Below, piece after piece: positions 12,830 through 27,200 of a stretch of 64,000 bases of DNA. The translations under genes were made by a program, and so were the position numbers. A model generated the notes under the pieces. It was not told the DNA's origin. It ran no database searches and saw nothing but the letters and a program-made list of their open reading frames with translations. Position 1 is the stretch's first letter, and each line of letters starts with the position of its first letter. The DNA is from Aulostomus chinensis (taxonomy: Eukaryota; Chordata; Actinopteri; Syngnathiformes; Aulostomidae). The stretch is from positions 5,076,644-5,140,643 of the forward strand of contig JBBMOA010000012.1 in the NCBI GenBank assembly GCA_037954235.1. The letters run 5' to 3'.

Positions 12830-13638
12830 TCATTCCATCTGTTGTCGAAATTGCAAAATCAGTCAAAACAATCACAATTAGACTTCTGTTTTTCTAAAAT
12901 CATACAACTCCAATTCCTAGGCTGTCTCACTTCAGCGTAAACAAATCGAATGAAGCATTACACACATAAAAGCTCTGCTGAACTTATATGCTGATGTAAA
13001 TTTCATGGAGGATAGCCAACCAAATTCAGTGATACAGTTTTCAGTTTTGGCCACTTTAACTACGATTTGAAACTTCCACACAGGTTTATCTTTCTATCGT
13101 CCCCCTTTCATATTTGCCTTTACTCACCTCATCCTATTCCTGGTACGCTCACGTCTGAGGTTCAAAACCTTGTTTTGGCTGGTTAATTACAGCTTTCTCA
13201 TCGGATGCACGAGCATTTATCACTTTTGCTTTTGGTCAAAATCCTTTCATGCACGATTGGGACATCTAATCGTCCAGCAGCTACAAGGATGTTAATAACC
13301 TTGGGACCGAGGAAGATAGGAAAAACTACAATGGACAAAAGAAAAACAAAAAACAGATCATTTCAGTTCATCCGTCTTTGGGGAGTTCAAACCAAACTAA
13401 TAGCTTCCAGAAACACAAACACAGAGGAGGGTGGCAGAGGTTCTTGAATAAGAACATCTGAGACAATGACAGGAAGAAAAATGGGCAGACAAATTCAACA
13501 TAGCTTTACTGAGTCTCTAAAAAAAAAAAAAACAAGTGGAAAGAAAGTAGAGACAGACAGATGAGAGGGTAGAGGACTCTGTTCTCCTCGACAGGGGACT
13601 CAAAGACCTGCCAAACAAAATGACACTGCAGTGTGAGC

Positions 13639-13644
<6 letters not shown>

Positions 13645-13701
<57 letters not shown>
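13645..13701 (+). repeat. (GA)28 microsatellite
   Basis: Pure 57-base purine array in intron 2; CT-rich on the transcribed strand's RNA sense. Confidence 0.98.
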
Positions 13702-13707
<6 letters not shown>

Positions 13708-15628
13708 TGGAAATGGCCATGAGCAGTCAGAGACAGAAAGGACAAACGAATGATAAAAATAATGAAGGAGAGTGAGAGATGTGCTGTACTGTCACAATCC
13801 TGAAGGATGATGTAGACTAAGAGCAGGAAAAAAGCAGCCCTAAGAGTCTGAGAGTGTCACCGTGTCAAGTGTTTGAGCAAAGACGTGACCATTTCCAGCA
13901 AAATTACAACTTATTCACAGCAGGCTCAGACTCTCGCCACATCTGCCTGAGAAAAGGTGTGGCGTTGTGGGCGGGGTTAACCAGCCTGGGCACGCCCACT
14001 TCACCACTGTGCGGTCGTATTCGATGCGTTACCTTTTATGCTTAATTATTAAAAGTCCATTTTCCATTCGTCCATTATGTGTTGGTTCACTCACATCATG
14101 ACACGGAGGTCACAGCAGTACATTCACACGTCAGCTACAACTATTAGCTAATTAACTCATTGCTCTGACACAAAAGGAATCACTTCATGAGGACAGAGCT
14201 CAGCTTCTTCAGGTGTCCCCACTGCCACCCGAAACATTCAGGTACCATGAAACTGCCTGAAAGTTGCTGGAGTTCTGTCCTTGAAAACCCAATAAAAGCT
14301 TCTGTTTTGCCTTGAAAGTAACGAGCACTCACAGGAGATGAGTGCAGGGTGCAAAATTACTGGGGTTTTTTTGGGTTTTTTTGGGTCCCCGAGCGAAATG
14401 GCTTGTGATTGATCAAATTTTACCAGCTCCTCAACAGATTATCCACTGTACAGCCAGTTTTAGCCGTATTTGGCTGGTGCTAATTTTGAGCCGTGTTTCG
14501 AGTGTTTGAATTAACAAGTGCGCGCCACCCTCTCGTTAAAAGTCAATCTTGCTCTCTGCAATCAACTTAAACAAATAATAATCAGCCAGATCAAATTAAA
14601 CAAGGTGGTTTCCCCTAATTTGTTCTAAGTGAATGCGCGTGTTGGCCAAAAATAACATTCTAGATGGACACAATTTTTCATTTCCACACAATTTGAGCAA
14701 ATAATACTGCATGTACCATTTGTCACAAATACTGGGTAAATAAGAATCTGTCTCTGCCATGAAAATGTTTGAGAAAATAGGCTTTATGAGTGTGAATCTC
14801 AAGTCCATGACCTCGTATGTTGATGCGACCATTCTTAAGATTCTTGTCAGTTTTAAAAGGAGCGACGGATGAACAAAGAGACAGACAGCAGACGAAATCT
14901 CATGAAAAAAGCGGCGTGAAGCTTCCACTTAAACAATTTTTTGTCGTCACTGTTCCAAGTGGACTAAATAATACAGTAGTTGAGGGTACAGGCTCTTGTC
15001 CATGGACGCATTTGCAGTAAGGGGGGAGGAAATTGTTCCATCATGTTCCTTCATCAGATTTTCCAGAGGAGAGGATCAGGACTTGTCTGGCCACAACTCT
15101 TTCCCCCTACCTCAATGAGAGGATAGGGTAGACTTCTAATATCTAATGTAATAAGTAAGTGAATACTCTTCACAGGCACTGATGTGCGTCATTGTCATGT
15201 TATTATGCAACTTTTAACCTTCCTACCAACAAACTGTCAACACCCTTGACAGACTCAAAGATACGGATGCTAGTAAACTCTTTTCTTCCACTATTTTTCC
15301 GTTTCAGCTTACTGTCAAAACACATTTTACTTTGATCGTGTTGGTGACAACTTCATGTAAAACCGCCTTTGTCTATCTGTGAGCTTGAATATTTTGTGCT
15401 AAAAATGCTTCCGAGCAAGGAATAAAGCTCCTTTTTTTTCTTAATTTGGCCTTAAGACAATATACAAAACAATGGACTGTTAAAGGTGTGTCCCGCCAAC
15501 CCTTACAGATCACATCAGGCCAATATTTAACCTGTCGGTATTAGGAAAAAAATGATTTGGTCTACTGTTTGTCACTAATGGTCTTGACAAGAGTAAGAAA
15601 TAGTTTATATTTTTCAAAGTGTTAGGGT

Positions 15629-15635
<7 letters not shown>

Positions 15636-15702
<67 letters not shown>
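15636..15702 (+). repeat. (AT)33 microsatellite
   Basis: Pure AT array of about 67 bases in intron 2, self-complementary and able to extrude a cruciform. Confidence 0.98.
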
Positions 15703-15705
<3 letters not shown>

Positions 15706-16796
15706 TAGTCCAGATTGAGCATGTTAGCTGAAATTAAACAGTTGCCAAATGAGACTTCATATAAACTGATTTTAGGCTAAAAGACAAGTTGTATGATTAA
15801 AAAAGCAGTTTTCAATAAGGGAGTTGTGTCTCATGTTATGAACGTAGGCACTACATCCAGAGAGGAGACGTGCTCTGATTTACATATTTTCCTTGATGTG
15901 GTTCAACTACAGCCTCAGATAAGAGAAAAACCCTACATACCGTAGAACATGGCTGATGGATGCTTGAAACCCTCGTTTATTGGATTTAGTGGTTGTTACC
16001 TCTGGATATACATGCGTTACTTTGATTTGGTATTGTTCATTTTAATCAACCATATTGTTTGAAAGGATACAGACATTTAGACGGCTGAGGATGCACGCTA
16101 ATCAAAGATAGAGACCTCGGGGAATCCCTCCGCAACTCCACCGAGAAGACCCCCTGCCCACCAGGGACACAAGCTAGCTGCCGAGCTACAAGTGAGCAGC
16201 AGGCTTGACATTGAGGACGACACACTGAACTCATGGTGGGAGCATGAGAGTAAACCCACAACTCTCATAACTTGTGGTATTTCTTTCTAAACATCCTTTT
16301 ATTTCCTTATCTCATCTAAATAGGCCTAAATGATTTTCATATGGTTGCTTTTTGTGATGGCATATTTATTTTTACAGTCCTCAAAACAGCTTTTAAACCT
16401 TAAACTCACCAGTGTGGTGTTGAAAGGCATAAAAAGGACCCTAATTCACTCAATAGCTTCAAATATCCAACACAATTTAGAAAACAGACCAGTGTTATTT
16501 GGCTCCCACACGTCATAAAAGTTAGTTGACTACGGCTGATAAAATCGACAGCAATTATTCTCTCGATGATTATATGGGGACAAGGAGGTCGTATGTGTTG
16601 GGAAAGTGCAGAGTTGTTCCTACCTTTGAAACTGAGATGAAAGATTAAAAGTAGTCGAGGATTTAAGTGTTTAACATGTTAGCCTGGGTAGGAAAAAAAT
16701 AAGGATCTCATCTTCTCATCGCACCCTTTGTAATTCTGTCGATTAGGACCTGACCCTTTACTTTGGAAAGGTTAAATAAAATACCACAGTCAGCCA

Positions 16797-16800
<4 letters not shown>

Positions 16801-16855
<55 letters not shown>
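16801..16855 (+). repeat. (CA)27 microsatellite
   Basis: Pure 55-base array in intron 2, followed by GCACA. Confidence 0.98.
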
Positions 16856-16860
<5 letters not shown>

Positions 16861-17432
16861 ACAATCTTTGAATATACTTAAGCCATTTGTTTAACACTGA
16901 GCTTTGATTTACACTTAAAACCACTTGCCATTAAAAAAAAACATCTATAACGCTTTTGTTTTGTGTTTGTGTACTTTGCCATATTGTGCACTCAGGACCA
17001 TCCTTAGCAAACATCACTCCATCAGCGCTGTTATGATAACAGACTGTGGGTGGGGTGGCAGCTCATTATGGCCTTTTTACACAGTGGGAATATGTGTGTG
17101 TCCACAAGCCTGTGTATAGTCAGGCGATGCCACATACAAATTTTAAAAGGTGTTTATGGAGTCATTATTTTGACATTAATGAAGAAAAATAAGATGAATA
17201 CCACTGCGTGGGGTTGTAGAATTTACAATTTTTCTCCCTCCAAATTTGCTGATTCACTGTCACTTTCTGTTATACTAAAACAAAAGCAAAAAAAAGAAAA
17301 AAAAGAAACCTTTGATGATCTAAACACAACAACAACAACAAAAAGTTAATAAATGTGTTTTTCAGGTCCAAAATCATGAAACTCTACACAACTGTTCCTC
17401 ATAAGAAAAAGAGCAGGTTTTATCACTCGGTG

Positions 17433-17437
<5 letters not shown>

Positions 17438-17464
<27 letters not shown>
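17438..17464 (+). repeat. (AC)13 microsatellite
   Basis: Short pure array in intron 2. Confidence 0.95.
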
Positions 17465-17467
<3 letters not shown>

Positions 17468-18822
17468 TATACAGGCAGAGAAAAGATTAACAGCACCACC
17501 TAGCTCTGCACAGGAGACACTGCATCCCAGGACCACCAGTAAACCAACAGTGAAGGTCTGTAACTCACCACCCCCCCCCCCCTTTGCCCTTCTGATGTCA
17601 CACACAGGTGTAAAATATTGTGATTTTATCTCTCACCACATAATTTTGATGAGGATCTCTGAAAGAAGTCAGTTTGAGGTTGATGTGGGAAGATCAGGTC
17701 ACCTAGGTGGTCAGGCCATCCGTTCAACTAAAATGAGACGTACATTTAAAACAAAACAAAACAGCTTGTTTGATTCCGTTATGCCCATAAGATAGAAGTG
17801 CAGTTCACAAAGAAAATGTGAATGAACCCTAAGGCAGGTCAGCTTTTCGCTCCTAGGCTGTGTACAAGTGGGCCTTTTTGTCTTTAATCAGCAAATATTC
17901 CTGCTCAGCCCCGTTTTCCCCTCTGGCTTCACTTCTCCTCCTCTGCTTCATCTCATTTCTCTTGCCTCGCCTTTCCGCTTCTCCATTCAGCGAAGTTCAT
18001 CATCGTTCTGCTTCCTCTACCCGGACCACTTTAGCTGTATTTTCTTTCCTGTTCCTGGTTCTTCTCTTCCCTCACTTTGCCTCCCAGAACTTCCCACAGC
18101 TTTGCTCAGCTCAGCCGCCCAACTTCTCACTCTGACAAGTGTTTCTTTACATATCTGCAAGTAAAGATGAAGTTCCAGCATGTTTCTCTGTTGCATACAT
18201 TGAAGAGCGACACTCAGCTTATTGACAAATATTTAAATCTGACACACTGGCCTCCATCTCCAAATCTTGTTCTGAATCTCTCTGTCGCTTCGCTCCTTTT
18301 CCTTCTTTTTCTTGTAATCTCTTGTTTTCTTGTACACAAACAGGCTGACACAGTCAAATATCCACAGATGCATATGCTGATTGTAAAATGTACACATAAA
18401 CAGACATATCTTACATCTAGCCTATGAACACTTCCAACAATCCACCCCTGAATCCATTTAGGGAATACAGAGGAATGAAACCACCTGCTCAGCAGTTTAA
18501 GCTGTGTGTGTGTTCCTGCATTTGTTGAGGCTCCAGTCACCACACCTCCCAGTAGAGTATGACAAACCCAGTTAAGACAGACAGGAAGAAAGTGATGAAT
18601 GAACAGAGGGGCAGAAATTCAGTGGAGTAGACATAAAGACACACACATACAAGTGTTGGCTGCAAGACAAATCTACTCAAGTAACAATCGAGATTCTTAC
18701 CTGGTTTGATTTAATAACACTGCGTTGTCGGTAAGAAACAATGAATTCATGAAGTTTACATTTAGCTTCAGAAAAATAGGGTGTTGAACATTTATAGACC
18801 AAAAGCGTCTCACTCTCTCTCT

Positions 18823-18848
18823 GTCACACACACACACACACACACACC
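18823..18848 (+). repeat. (CA)n microsatellite
   Basis: About 12 CA units after a CT-rich lead; a run of about 15 C follows at 18943-18957. Confidence 0.95.
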
Positions 18849-19113
18849 ACTGTACTTTAACCCACAAAGGAAACAAGCTAATGTGTTTGCTTCACTCCAG
18901 AAGCCCTGCAGCTGTACAGTGCTGTTGATATTTATGCTATACCCCCCCCCCCCCCCCATAGTGTTCCCACAGGTACCAGAGAGAGCAAATGTTTACACAA
19001 TGGTAGAAAAAGTCAAATTAATGTGCTATTAATAAAACTACACTTTTCAAATGAACTTCAGAGCTTTAGCTTCTAAGAGATGACCAAAACAAAATGTCGC
19101 CTTCTGTTACCTC

Positions 19114-19118
<5 letters not shown>

Positions 19119-19159
<41 letters not shown>
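19119..19159 (+). repeat. (GT)n microsatellite
   Basis: About 17 GT units then one GCGTG interruption, in intron 2. Confidence 0.95.
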
Positions 19160-19160
<1 letters not shown>

Positions 19161-21863
19161 TTTCCCTGCATCCATTTTGTAAGGCGTGTGCATGAACGTC
19201 TGCGTCCCGATATTCTTACATGTATGTGATTGGGGAAAAAAGGCTGTCTTCTGGGTTTACACGTGTGTGTTAACCTTCTACAGCAGGCTCCCTGAGGCTG
19301 TGTGTAGAACACACATGGCCATATGGACCAGCATTATGGAGACACACAGTGGCACAGATGGACGCATTCTGGGCAGGCAATATTCTCAATGATCCACCAG
19401 TCGTGGTCTAAATGATCTCTCTCATAAACCGGAGGAGTCTGTTATGGTTGGACTCCACCCACTAGGAAGAAGAATGGAAATTAGTAAATGTGTAAACTTA
19501 CTGCGGTTGATGTGTTATTCTAAAGTTTCACCAGCAACAGATCGAGGTCAGGGTTGGGCCGGCTCCATTAAACAAATATTATAATTGCAAAAAGACAATT
19601 ACCATATTGAACAGTACTGCACAAATGTTGCTTTAGTTGTTTTTTTTGGTATATTTTTGTTATTGCTATTAATTAAAGTTTGACATAATTGAAAAATCTG
19701 TAATTTAAAAATGTAACATTCAGTTTCCCATCAATGTTTTGCTTCCTGTGGCATCTGTCCTCAATCAGCCTCACTCACATAGCGCGACCACCATTTCTTG
19801 TTTGGGATGAGTTTATTCATTTTTGTGCAATACTGATAGTGATAACACTGAGGTCTCAGAAGTGAAGCAGGAATAGCTGGCTAGAGTGCACCATTCTGCA
19901 TAGAATACTTCATCGTTTTCAGTGTTTGAAACACAGTCACGATTTAGTCGCACATCTCCCAGTAGCTCATTTATCCAGCCCTCCTTTCCTTCATCCCTTC
20001 CTTTTTCCACCATCTTATCGTGTTCCCTTGGCTCTCCACATAACAATGAATGTCTGAGTGGCTTTTAAAGTCAGATTTGCTGTCTGTCAGATGTGAATGA
20101 TTAGGACATGCCTGCGCACACCTACCCGCCTGCACGCACACGCACACAACGCCTTTTCATGGTTGTTATCTGAGGATTAACGTATCAAAATGCTAAGCAG
20201 TAATAACTGTCAGCTGACAGTCCTAAACCTGGATCAAAGCGGTTCGCACATACACACGTGCACATACAGATATTAGAGAATCGATTGCATCACAATCACT
20301 ACTAGACCACGTATTGTGAGCCTTCTAACGGAGGACTGATCAAAAAGATTTCAGTCTGGAATTATTTGGCGACACCTGTGGTCACTGGCAGTAACAGCAA
20401 GTGTAGTTTGATTCAACATTCTCCGAGTAGAAAACATGTCTGTAGGTGTGAGCAGACACCAAATGTACACATGTTTTGTGTCCTAGTTTTTGGAGCTTAT
20501 GTGGATCCTAAAGCCCAAGTAAAAGCCAAAGCTGGACCTGTACCTTGACTCAATTTTCCTCATCATTTGGTTTGAATCCATTCTTCCGCTGTACATTTCT
20601 GACAACATGGGAGTCAAACATGGATTTAGCAGTAAATGTCAGGAAGTGGAAATGTGTACACTTTTTAAACCTGCGTAGTTCAACAGTCTCACAGCAACAG
20701 CGTGTAACCATAGCCGAGTTCTCTCTGAGCATCTGCTGAGTGCTAGCACTGCCAAAAATATAATATGTTCCATGTCTTCATAGTTTGTTTCAAAATATGC
20801 CACAATATGTTGTACTATTTTATGCAGCTTAATGCTAGGAGGTTTGGGGATGAACGAGAAATTTTACAGGACAGAAAGAAGGTGTTTTTCTCACTGGAAT
20901 TTGCTGTGTTGCAACAGTTGGGAAAAAAAGGATCAAGCTACACCTGAAGAACAGCTTTAGTTTGACCCAGAGAGCAAACGCAGAAACAGTACTTGCAAAC
21001 ATCTCTGTCCTCTTGACGTAGTTGTTGTACCCACTGATTGGCACTCGTTTTCTCTGCCTCATCTCTCAATAGAGGCGTCAACCTGACCTCCTCGAGGTGA
21101 ATCACAGAAATCATGCAAACGATTATAGATTTATCAGTCATTGCTCTAGCAATAGGCCGGTTTCCATCAACAAACTTTGATGCACATTTTGCCTTTTTTT
21201 CTTTTTTGAAAAAAAAAAAGAGTAGTTACACACTACAGGGACGGAAACCCCTTTGGACAAAGTGTATAGTAGCAAGTCTTTAACATGACAGATGCTGCTG
21301 ACATCTTGACGGATCTTCACGAACTTTGTCTTCATCTCCAGACAGCGAGCAACATGTACAATGCTAGCTGGTGCAAAAGAACCATTAGATCTTGTGCCAC
21401 CACAGGTAACTCCTCAAAACCCCTCCTTGAAAGCTTTTAAAGTTTAAAGAAAAACTGATGCAGAACATTGTCTATACTACCAACTTCTTATGGCATTTTT
21501 TCAGCCTATTTTATGCACTCTTTAACGTAAACACCTGATGCACACGGTCTTATTTAATACCACACTTTGCTTTAATTTTTCTTGACAATTACATGTCAAC
21601 ACAACTAATAAATAACACACATGGGGCGTACATGTGGTTCAAACTGAACTGCTCCGTCCTCCGTCCCCCCCAGATCCCCCAATTATCATCAGTTTTGTGT
21701 ACGGGCCAACAGAGCCGGACCCAATGACAGGCGTGTGATGGACTCCTCCTTTGTCATCTGGTCATCTTTCCCCCCACAAACATCACTTTGAGGCTCTTCA
21801 TAAGGATAATTAATCAGCACAGTGAATCCATGAGTTGATGGACTTCATAAGATTATCAATTAG

Positions 21864-21864
<1 letters not shown>

Positions 21865-21919
<55 letters not shown>
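21865..21919 (+). repeat. (CA)27 microsatellite
   Basis: Pure 55-base array in intron 2. Confidence 0.98.
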
Positions 21920-21922
<3 letters not shown>

Positions 21923-24232
21923 TTCTAGGTGGACCCCAGGTGCAGCTGCGTTTCCTTAATTAAGAGCTAAAGTCCATGAAGACTACAGGCTTCATCATTT
22001 ATTATACTCATAATTAACCCTTTTTGCTTCTCTCTCTCTTTCATTTTAATCACTCTGTTAACCCCTTCTCTGTCACTTAAAATCAATCTTCCACATCCTG
22101 CTGCCACACTGTCACCTCATGCTACCAGTCGCCATCAAGCCTACATTTGTCTATTTCGCTATCTCCTTCAGAATACTTTAATTACCAGCCTCCCTGTGTC
22201 TGTCACTTTAGTCACGCCAGCAATTAACCCCTTTTTCCTCTTGCACCCTTCTCCTTCGCCTCCTCATATGCTTGTACAAATTGCACCTATCTGTCTCAGT
22301 CTCCTTCTCTTAATGCATTCATTTCTGCCGTCACTCTCTCTCTCTCTCCGTTCTCAGTCTCATCCTTCCAGAGAGTAAACTCCATTACTCAATTAACCCC
22401 CTCGGTTGCTGGCTAAAGGTCAACATATGTATCAGGACTGGATCATGTGCATCCACGTTAAGGTGTGACTCAAAAATGATTGAATTCATTAGAGGACAGG
22501 GTGACAGAAAGAGGTGCATGGGGAGGGGAGAGGAGGGGGGATCCAGTGGCGAGGAGGTCACAGCATTATACTGGCGGAGGCCACCAGGAGAGAAAAGACA
22601 TGTTCAATGAAAAGACACAGAATGAGAGTAACAAAGAGAGGTACGCGAGGAAAGGATGATTTGAGGGAGGAAGGGGTCAGAGATTAGTTAAATAAACAGG
22701 CTGAGGGACAGAGTATAGCTACAATAGAAGAAGATACAGTGAAATTCAGACAGGAAGAGGGTGACAGAACAAATATGGACAGATTAAAAGGCAGCACAGA
22801 GAGTTAGGACAAGGTAGATAATGGGCTGAAGAGAGGATAACTACCGTAAAGGGTCGAGGAGGAGGATGGGTAGAGTGGAGTGAAGAGGTGAAGGTGAGGG
22901 GGAACATTTAGGATCATCTCATTTTGTGTCTCCTCTTTATCCCGACATAATGAACAACCTCTCTAAGTAACACAGAGATAATGGTACATGAGACAAGCCT
23001 GGGAGACCTTTAGGAAAGAATTCCATTAACTGGAAACTCTTGAGGCAGAGCTCAATATCACTTTTTGCTAAACACTACAGGTTCAGCTGATTTGGATGAA
23101 TGAATGTGTCTGTTATTCGCTAGTTATGGAAAAGGATGTGACAGTTTGTCATAACATCCATTGAATTTAATGTTTTTGTGTCTGCCCTTGATCCCGGATC
23201 TGCTACCTGCAACAATCACTTGCCGCACTGATCTTACCTTCAAAATAAAAGCAGCAATGTTGTGATCTCATGATGGTTTTCTCAGGGTTGGTTTGGGGAA
23301 TCTTATTCTGCAAAAATCTGACCTGAAGTGAAGCAATACTGTTGTTAGCTCATAGTTAATAGCTGAGCTCAAGACACCCTCGTTTGTGGTCCGTGGTTCT
23401 CGCTTCTGTCACAATTTACGAATGTTAACGAGCTCTGAATTTCCTGATTTTCGACTTTTGAGAAATTTGAGTAAAGCCTCGAATTGAAAGCAGGCATAGA
23501 AGACATAGTGTACAACAACCTAGAACACTGTGAAGACGGTAGAGAAATTAGAACTCTTGGATAAATTTAATATTGTACTCATTTATTGCTATAGGCATAC
23601 TTTATGATATAAATTTGCATTTCTCCTCTATTGATCAGAAGAGTGTAATTACAACACACAATAGATGGTGTGTGTGTGTGTGCGCGTGTGTTCACTGTCA
23701 TCTCCATATATCCGTGTGAAACCATATACTCACATTACTTATGTTGTAAATTAAAAACCATTAAAATAAGGCATGAGAGAAAGACATTTATATCGGTTTT
23801 ACTGTATTCTGATTTTACTGCAGCGAGCCATCCTGTGGGATGAAGATTGTAAGCAATCAAACTAATGGAACATTACAGTCCTGTTCAAAATGCGGCGTGT
23901 GAGTAATATTGTATGAACTCTCAGATAGATTAGATAAAACACGATGGACAGATCTTCACTATGTAGACACCGACGCTGCGGCAGGTTTAACCCGGGAGGT
24001 CCTGTGTCACTACATGTACACAGGCAGGTATCATAAAAGGGAGCTCCATATGTTGACTGTCAGTGTAGACTGATATATGAGTCAATGTAAAGTAATTTAC
24101 CAATGAGGCCATAGCCTCATCAGATGTAATTCACAATTCAGCTAATAGCTGGTATATCAGCTTCTAGAGAAGGAGAAGGTTTATGGCCTTCCTATCCTTC
24201 TCAAGGACTATTAATATACACCTCCTCTCACG

Positions 24233-24284
<52 letters not shown>
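24233..24284 (+). repeat. Compound (CT)n(CA)n microsatellite
   Basis: About 8 CT units run directly into about 18 CA units, in intron 2. Confidence 0.95.
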
Positions 24285-24290
<6 letters not shown>

Positions 24291-27200
24291 CAAAACGCAA
24301 ACGTAAATTCATATACATGATATTAATGAAAATGTCAAGATGCATCAAGAAAATGACAAAAATTAAATCCAAGTCATGTTTGGAGAGGACGGACGGAACA
24401 CTTCTTAGTTCTTGAACCTTTTTAAGGAAACAGACTGCATTCTCACATGGCACAATACATGACCGACGGTTTTTAATACACCCAAGGGATTCTTCTCCTT
24501 AGATGTGTAATTTTTTATCAGTTTGACCAGCAGAGTGCCACATGAGATGACAAAGAGTGTTACACAAAAAATATGAATATCTTAAGGCGCTTGATGGTGG
24601 CATTTGGAGTTAATTGGCGAGGTTGATGCCTGAGCTCAAACAGCCAATCAACAAAACACATGCATCTAAGAATGTAGGCTGTAGGTTGGCAATTTATTTA
24701 ATCATTAATATTCAGAAGAGGAGGCCCACCACATAGGGTTTTGTTTTTTTTTCCAAAGAGAAGAATGTTAGTTTCTCATAACAGCCCATGTTCCAGCCAA
24801 TGATACGATTGCACTTGTGAAATCACATGAAAGCGGTATTCTCTACTAAAAACAAAAACTTTAAAGACAACCAGACAGGCAGAGAATATAAAAAAAAAAA
24901 TCTTTTCTTCAATAAATGTCCACTTCAAGGAGAAAATAAAGTCGAACAATAATCCTCTTAAACAAATCAGTTGAAAAAAGATTTGCATCGCTCTTCGATG
25001 CAGAGCAGCACGAGGCTCTGAGCCAAAACTCTACACAAATTCACAGACAAACACCACAGAGTGAAATTAATTACATCTCAAAAACCTTTACATTCTTAAA
25101 GACATGTGGGCGGCCTACCTGTCTTGATCAGTTTGCAGATATTTAGTTCACTTGTTGTCCATCGCAGCCAAGTAGCTAGCTACTACTACTGCTTTGCCAA
25201 ACTCGGCCACACGTCTTCAGTGTTTACCGACCAATTCTACAGCAGCCCGTAGGCAACCGAGTCATCAGTTTTCTCCGACTCCTGAAAATAGATCAATTAC
25301 CAACCCGTCTGATTGCTGGCGTGTCCTGAGATTCATCGCGTCGCCTCAGGACACATATCACCCAACACAACCTGCTTGAAACCATGTTCGATCTACCAAC
25401 AGTGACCCGTCACTGTCTTTTAATGCCTATCCTACTGGACAAATTGTACTTAAAAGACTGGAGGGGCTTCTGTTCCAGCAGGAGAGACCTTTCATTCTGT
25501 TGCATCGCTCCATTATCACTAATATACTGGGAAAAATAACTCCACTCATCAAATCCCACCACACCCCACATATCAAACACCAAGAAATACACATCCACGG
25601 AACACATCCATGTGCATGCACACTTACACAGCTACACGCCAGGACACTCAGTAAATTAAACGAGTTTGATGAGTGAGAGCAATAAGGAGCAGTGTTTTCT
25701 TGAGTGCAGGGTCAATATTATTCTCACTGCTCGGCCACTTCATTGCAGAGGCTGAGGGGGCAAAGGTGGCTGGAAAACTGTTGACATAAACCACGCTATA
25801 TGTTATTGAGAGAAAATATAAGTGTGTGGGTTTTTTTTGTACTTCCTTTTCCAGTCACTTAACCTTAGCAAGTCCATGTAACACTGAGAAAGCAAATGTG
25901 TCAGAATCCAGTTGCCATAAAAAAAGGTTTTGAGAAGGAAGTGTTTAACCGCTGGAAAGGTGTTCTTTGAATGACGCCGGAACATCAATGTGCTAAAAAC
26001 TGAAACTGGTGCAACTGGCGAGGACATTCCCTGTTGCTCAAAAGGCCACTGCAACATTGTTTTATTCCAACAAATACCCCGTTACTATTACACTTATATC
26101 TATTATCATGAAATTCAACCAGCTTTGTTGACAACAGGACACAGGAGCCGCTCGACAGCAGACTGGCCCTTGAGGAGGGATTCCTAAATATGCTTACCAA
26201 CAGTCTCTCAAATGTGGTTAATATTGGTAACATCTGAATTCATCACGACGTGCTGTAAAAACAAAAGAAACAAAATCCTACTGACAACATATCGCACCAC
26301 TGTTCCCAAAAGGTCTGATGCACCACAAAATAAAAACTTTGCAACTTAATGCAGGAACCATACTCACAAGAAAAGCAACATTTTTAAAATGTATCTTTTT
26401 CTTTCTCCAAATTGACTTTAGGTATTCAGGTTACTTTCAAGCTAAAGGTCACAGGTCTGTTGCAAGGTCAAAAACATAACGCCATTAACACAACCTGCAA
26501 GTAATTTTCTTGTTTTTGTTTTTTTTCCAACGCCTTAAATAATCTAGCCAGCCATCTAAATCACAGGAAAATGAAGGTAATGACCTTGGATAATATCCAA
26601 AGAAAATACACTTCATAACAGAAAAGCTTTTCATTTGGCGGACGAGTCAGACTGGGGTCAGGCCCAGTCAACCCTGGGAGCTACTGATAACAGAGGAGTC
26701 ACTGGGAGACCAAATCAGGTGAGGGAATCGCCTCGAAGACGACGTTCATCAGAATCATACTGTGTAAAAACAACGGACCGGGAAATGACAATGATTATTT
26801 CATCAGTTGTGTTCCATGCAAACAGAATTCACATTGCTAGACCCTGTCAGTGCTTATACTATAACTATGATTAAAACACTAATTAAATAAATAATAGGAT
26901 TTCATTGCAGAAACTGACAAAGCTACAAAATTAGAGCTCCTACGTTAATAAAGGTCTGACACAGTGATTACTGAAAACACACGGGAGGAAGAACAACAAT
27001 CACATTTGTTTTTTGAATGCTTGTCAACTTGAATTATGTATTGTCTTTTTATTCAAATTGATGGGGAATAAAATGTAATAAACGTGGTCTGTGTCAGAAG
27101 CCACACACAACAAATGATAGCCCACCTTGTCTCCATGTGTTTCCAGTCCATTACAAGCCTTACTGTTTTGATCTGGGTCATTGTTGAATCAATGTGTTAA

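Noticed and set aside
14596..14928. 110-codon minus-strand open frame
   Set aside because: No domain or family; no support from splice sites or a neighbouring conserved exon.
16080..16260. GC-richer block in intron 2 with an open minus-strand frame
   Set aside because: No match to a known exon or repeat that I can name; no splice signals fitting pard3b.
17355..17795. 146-codon plus-strand open frame
   Set aside because: Spans an (AC)n array coding only His-Thr repeats; flanks show no similarity.
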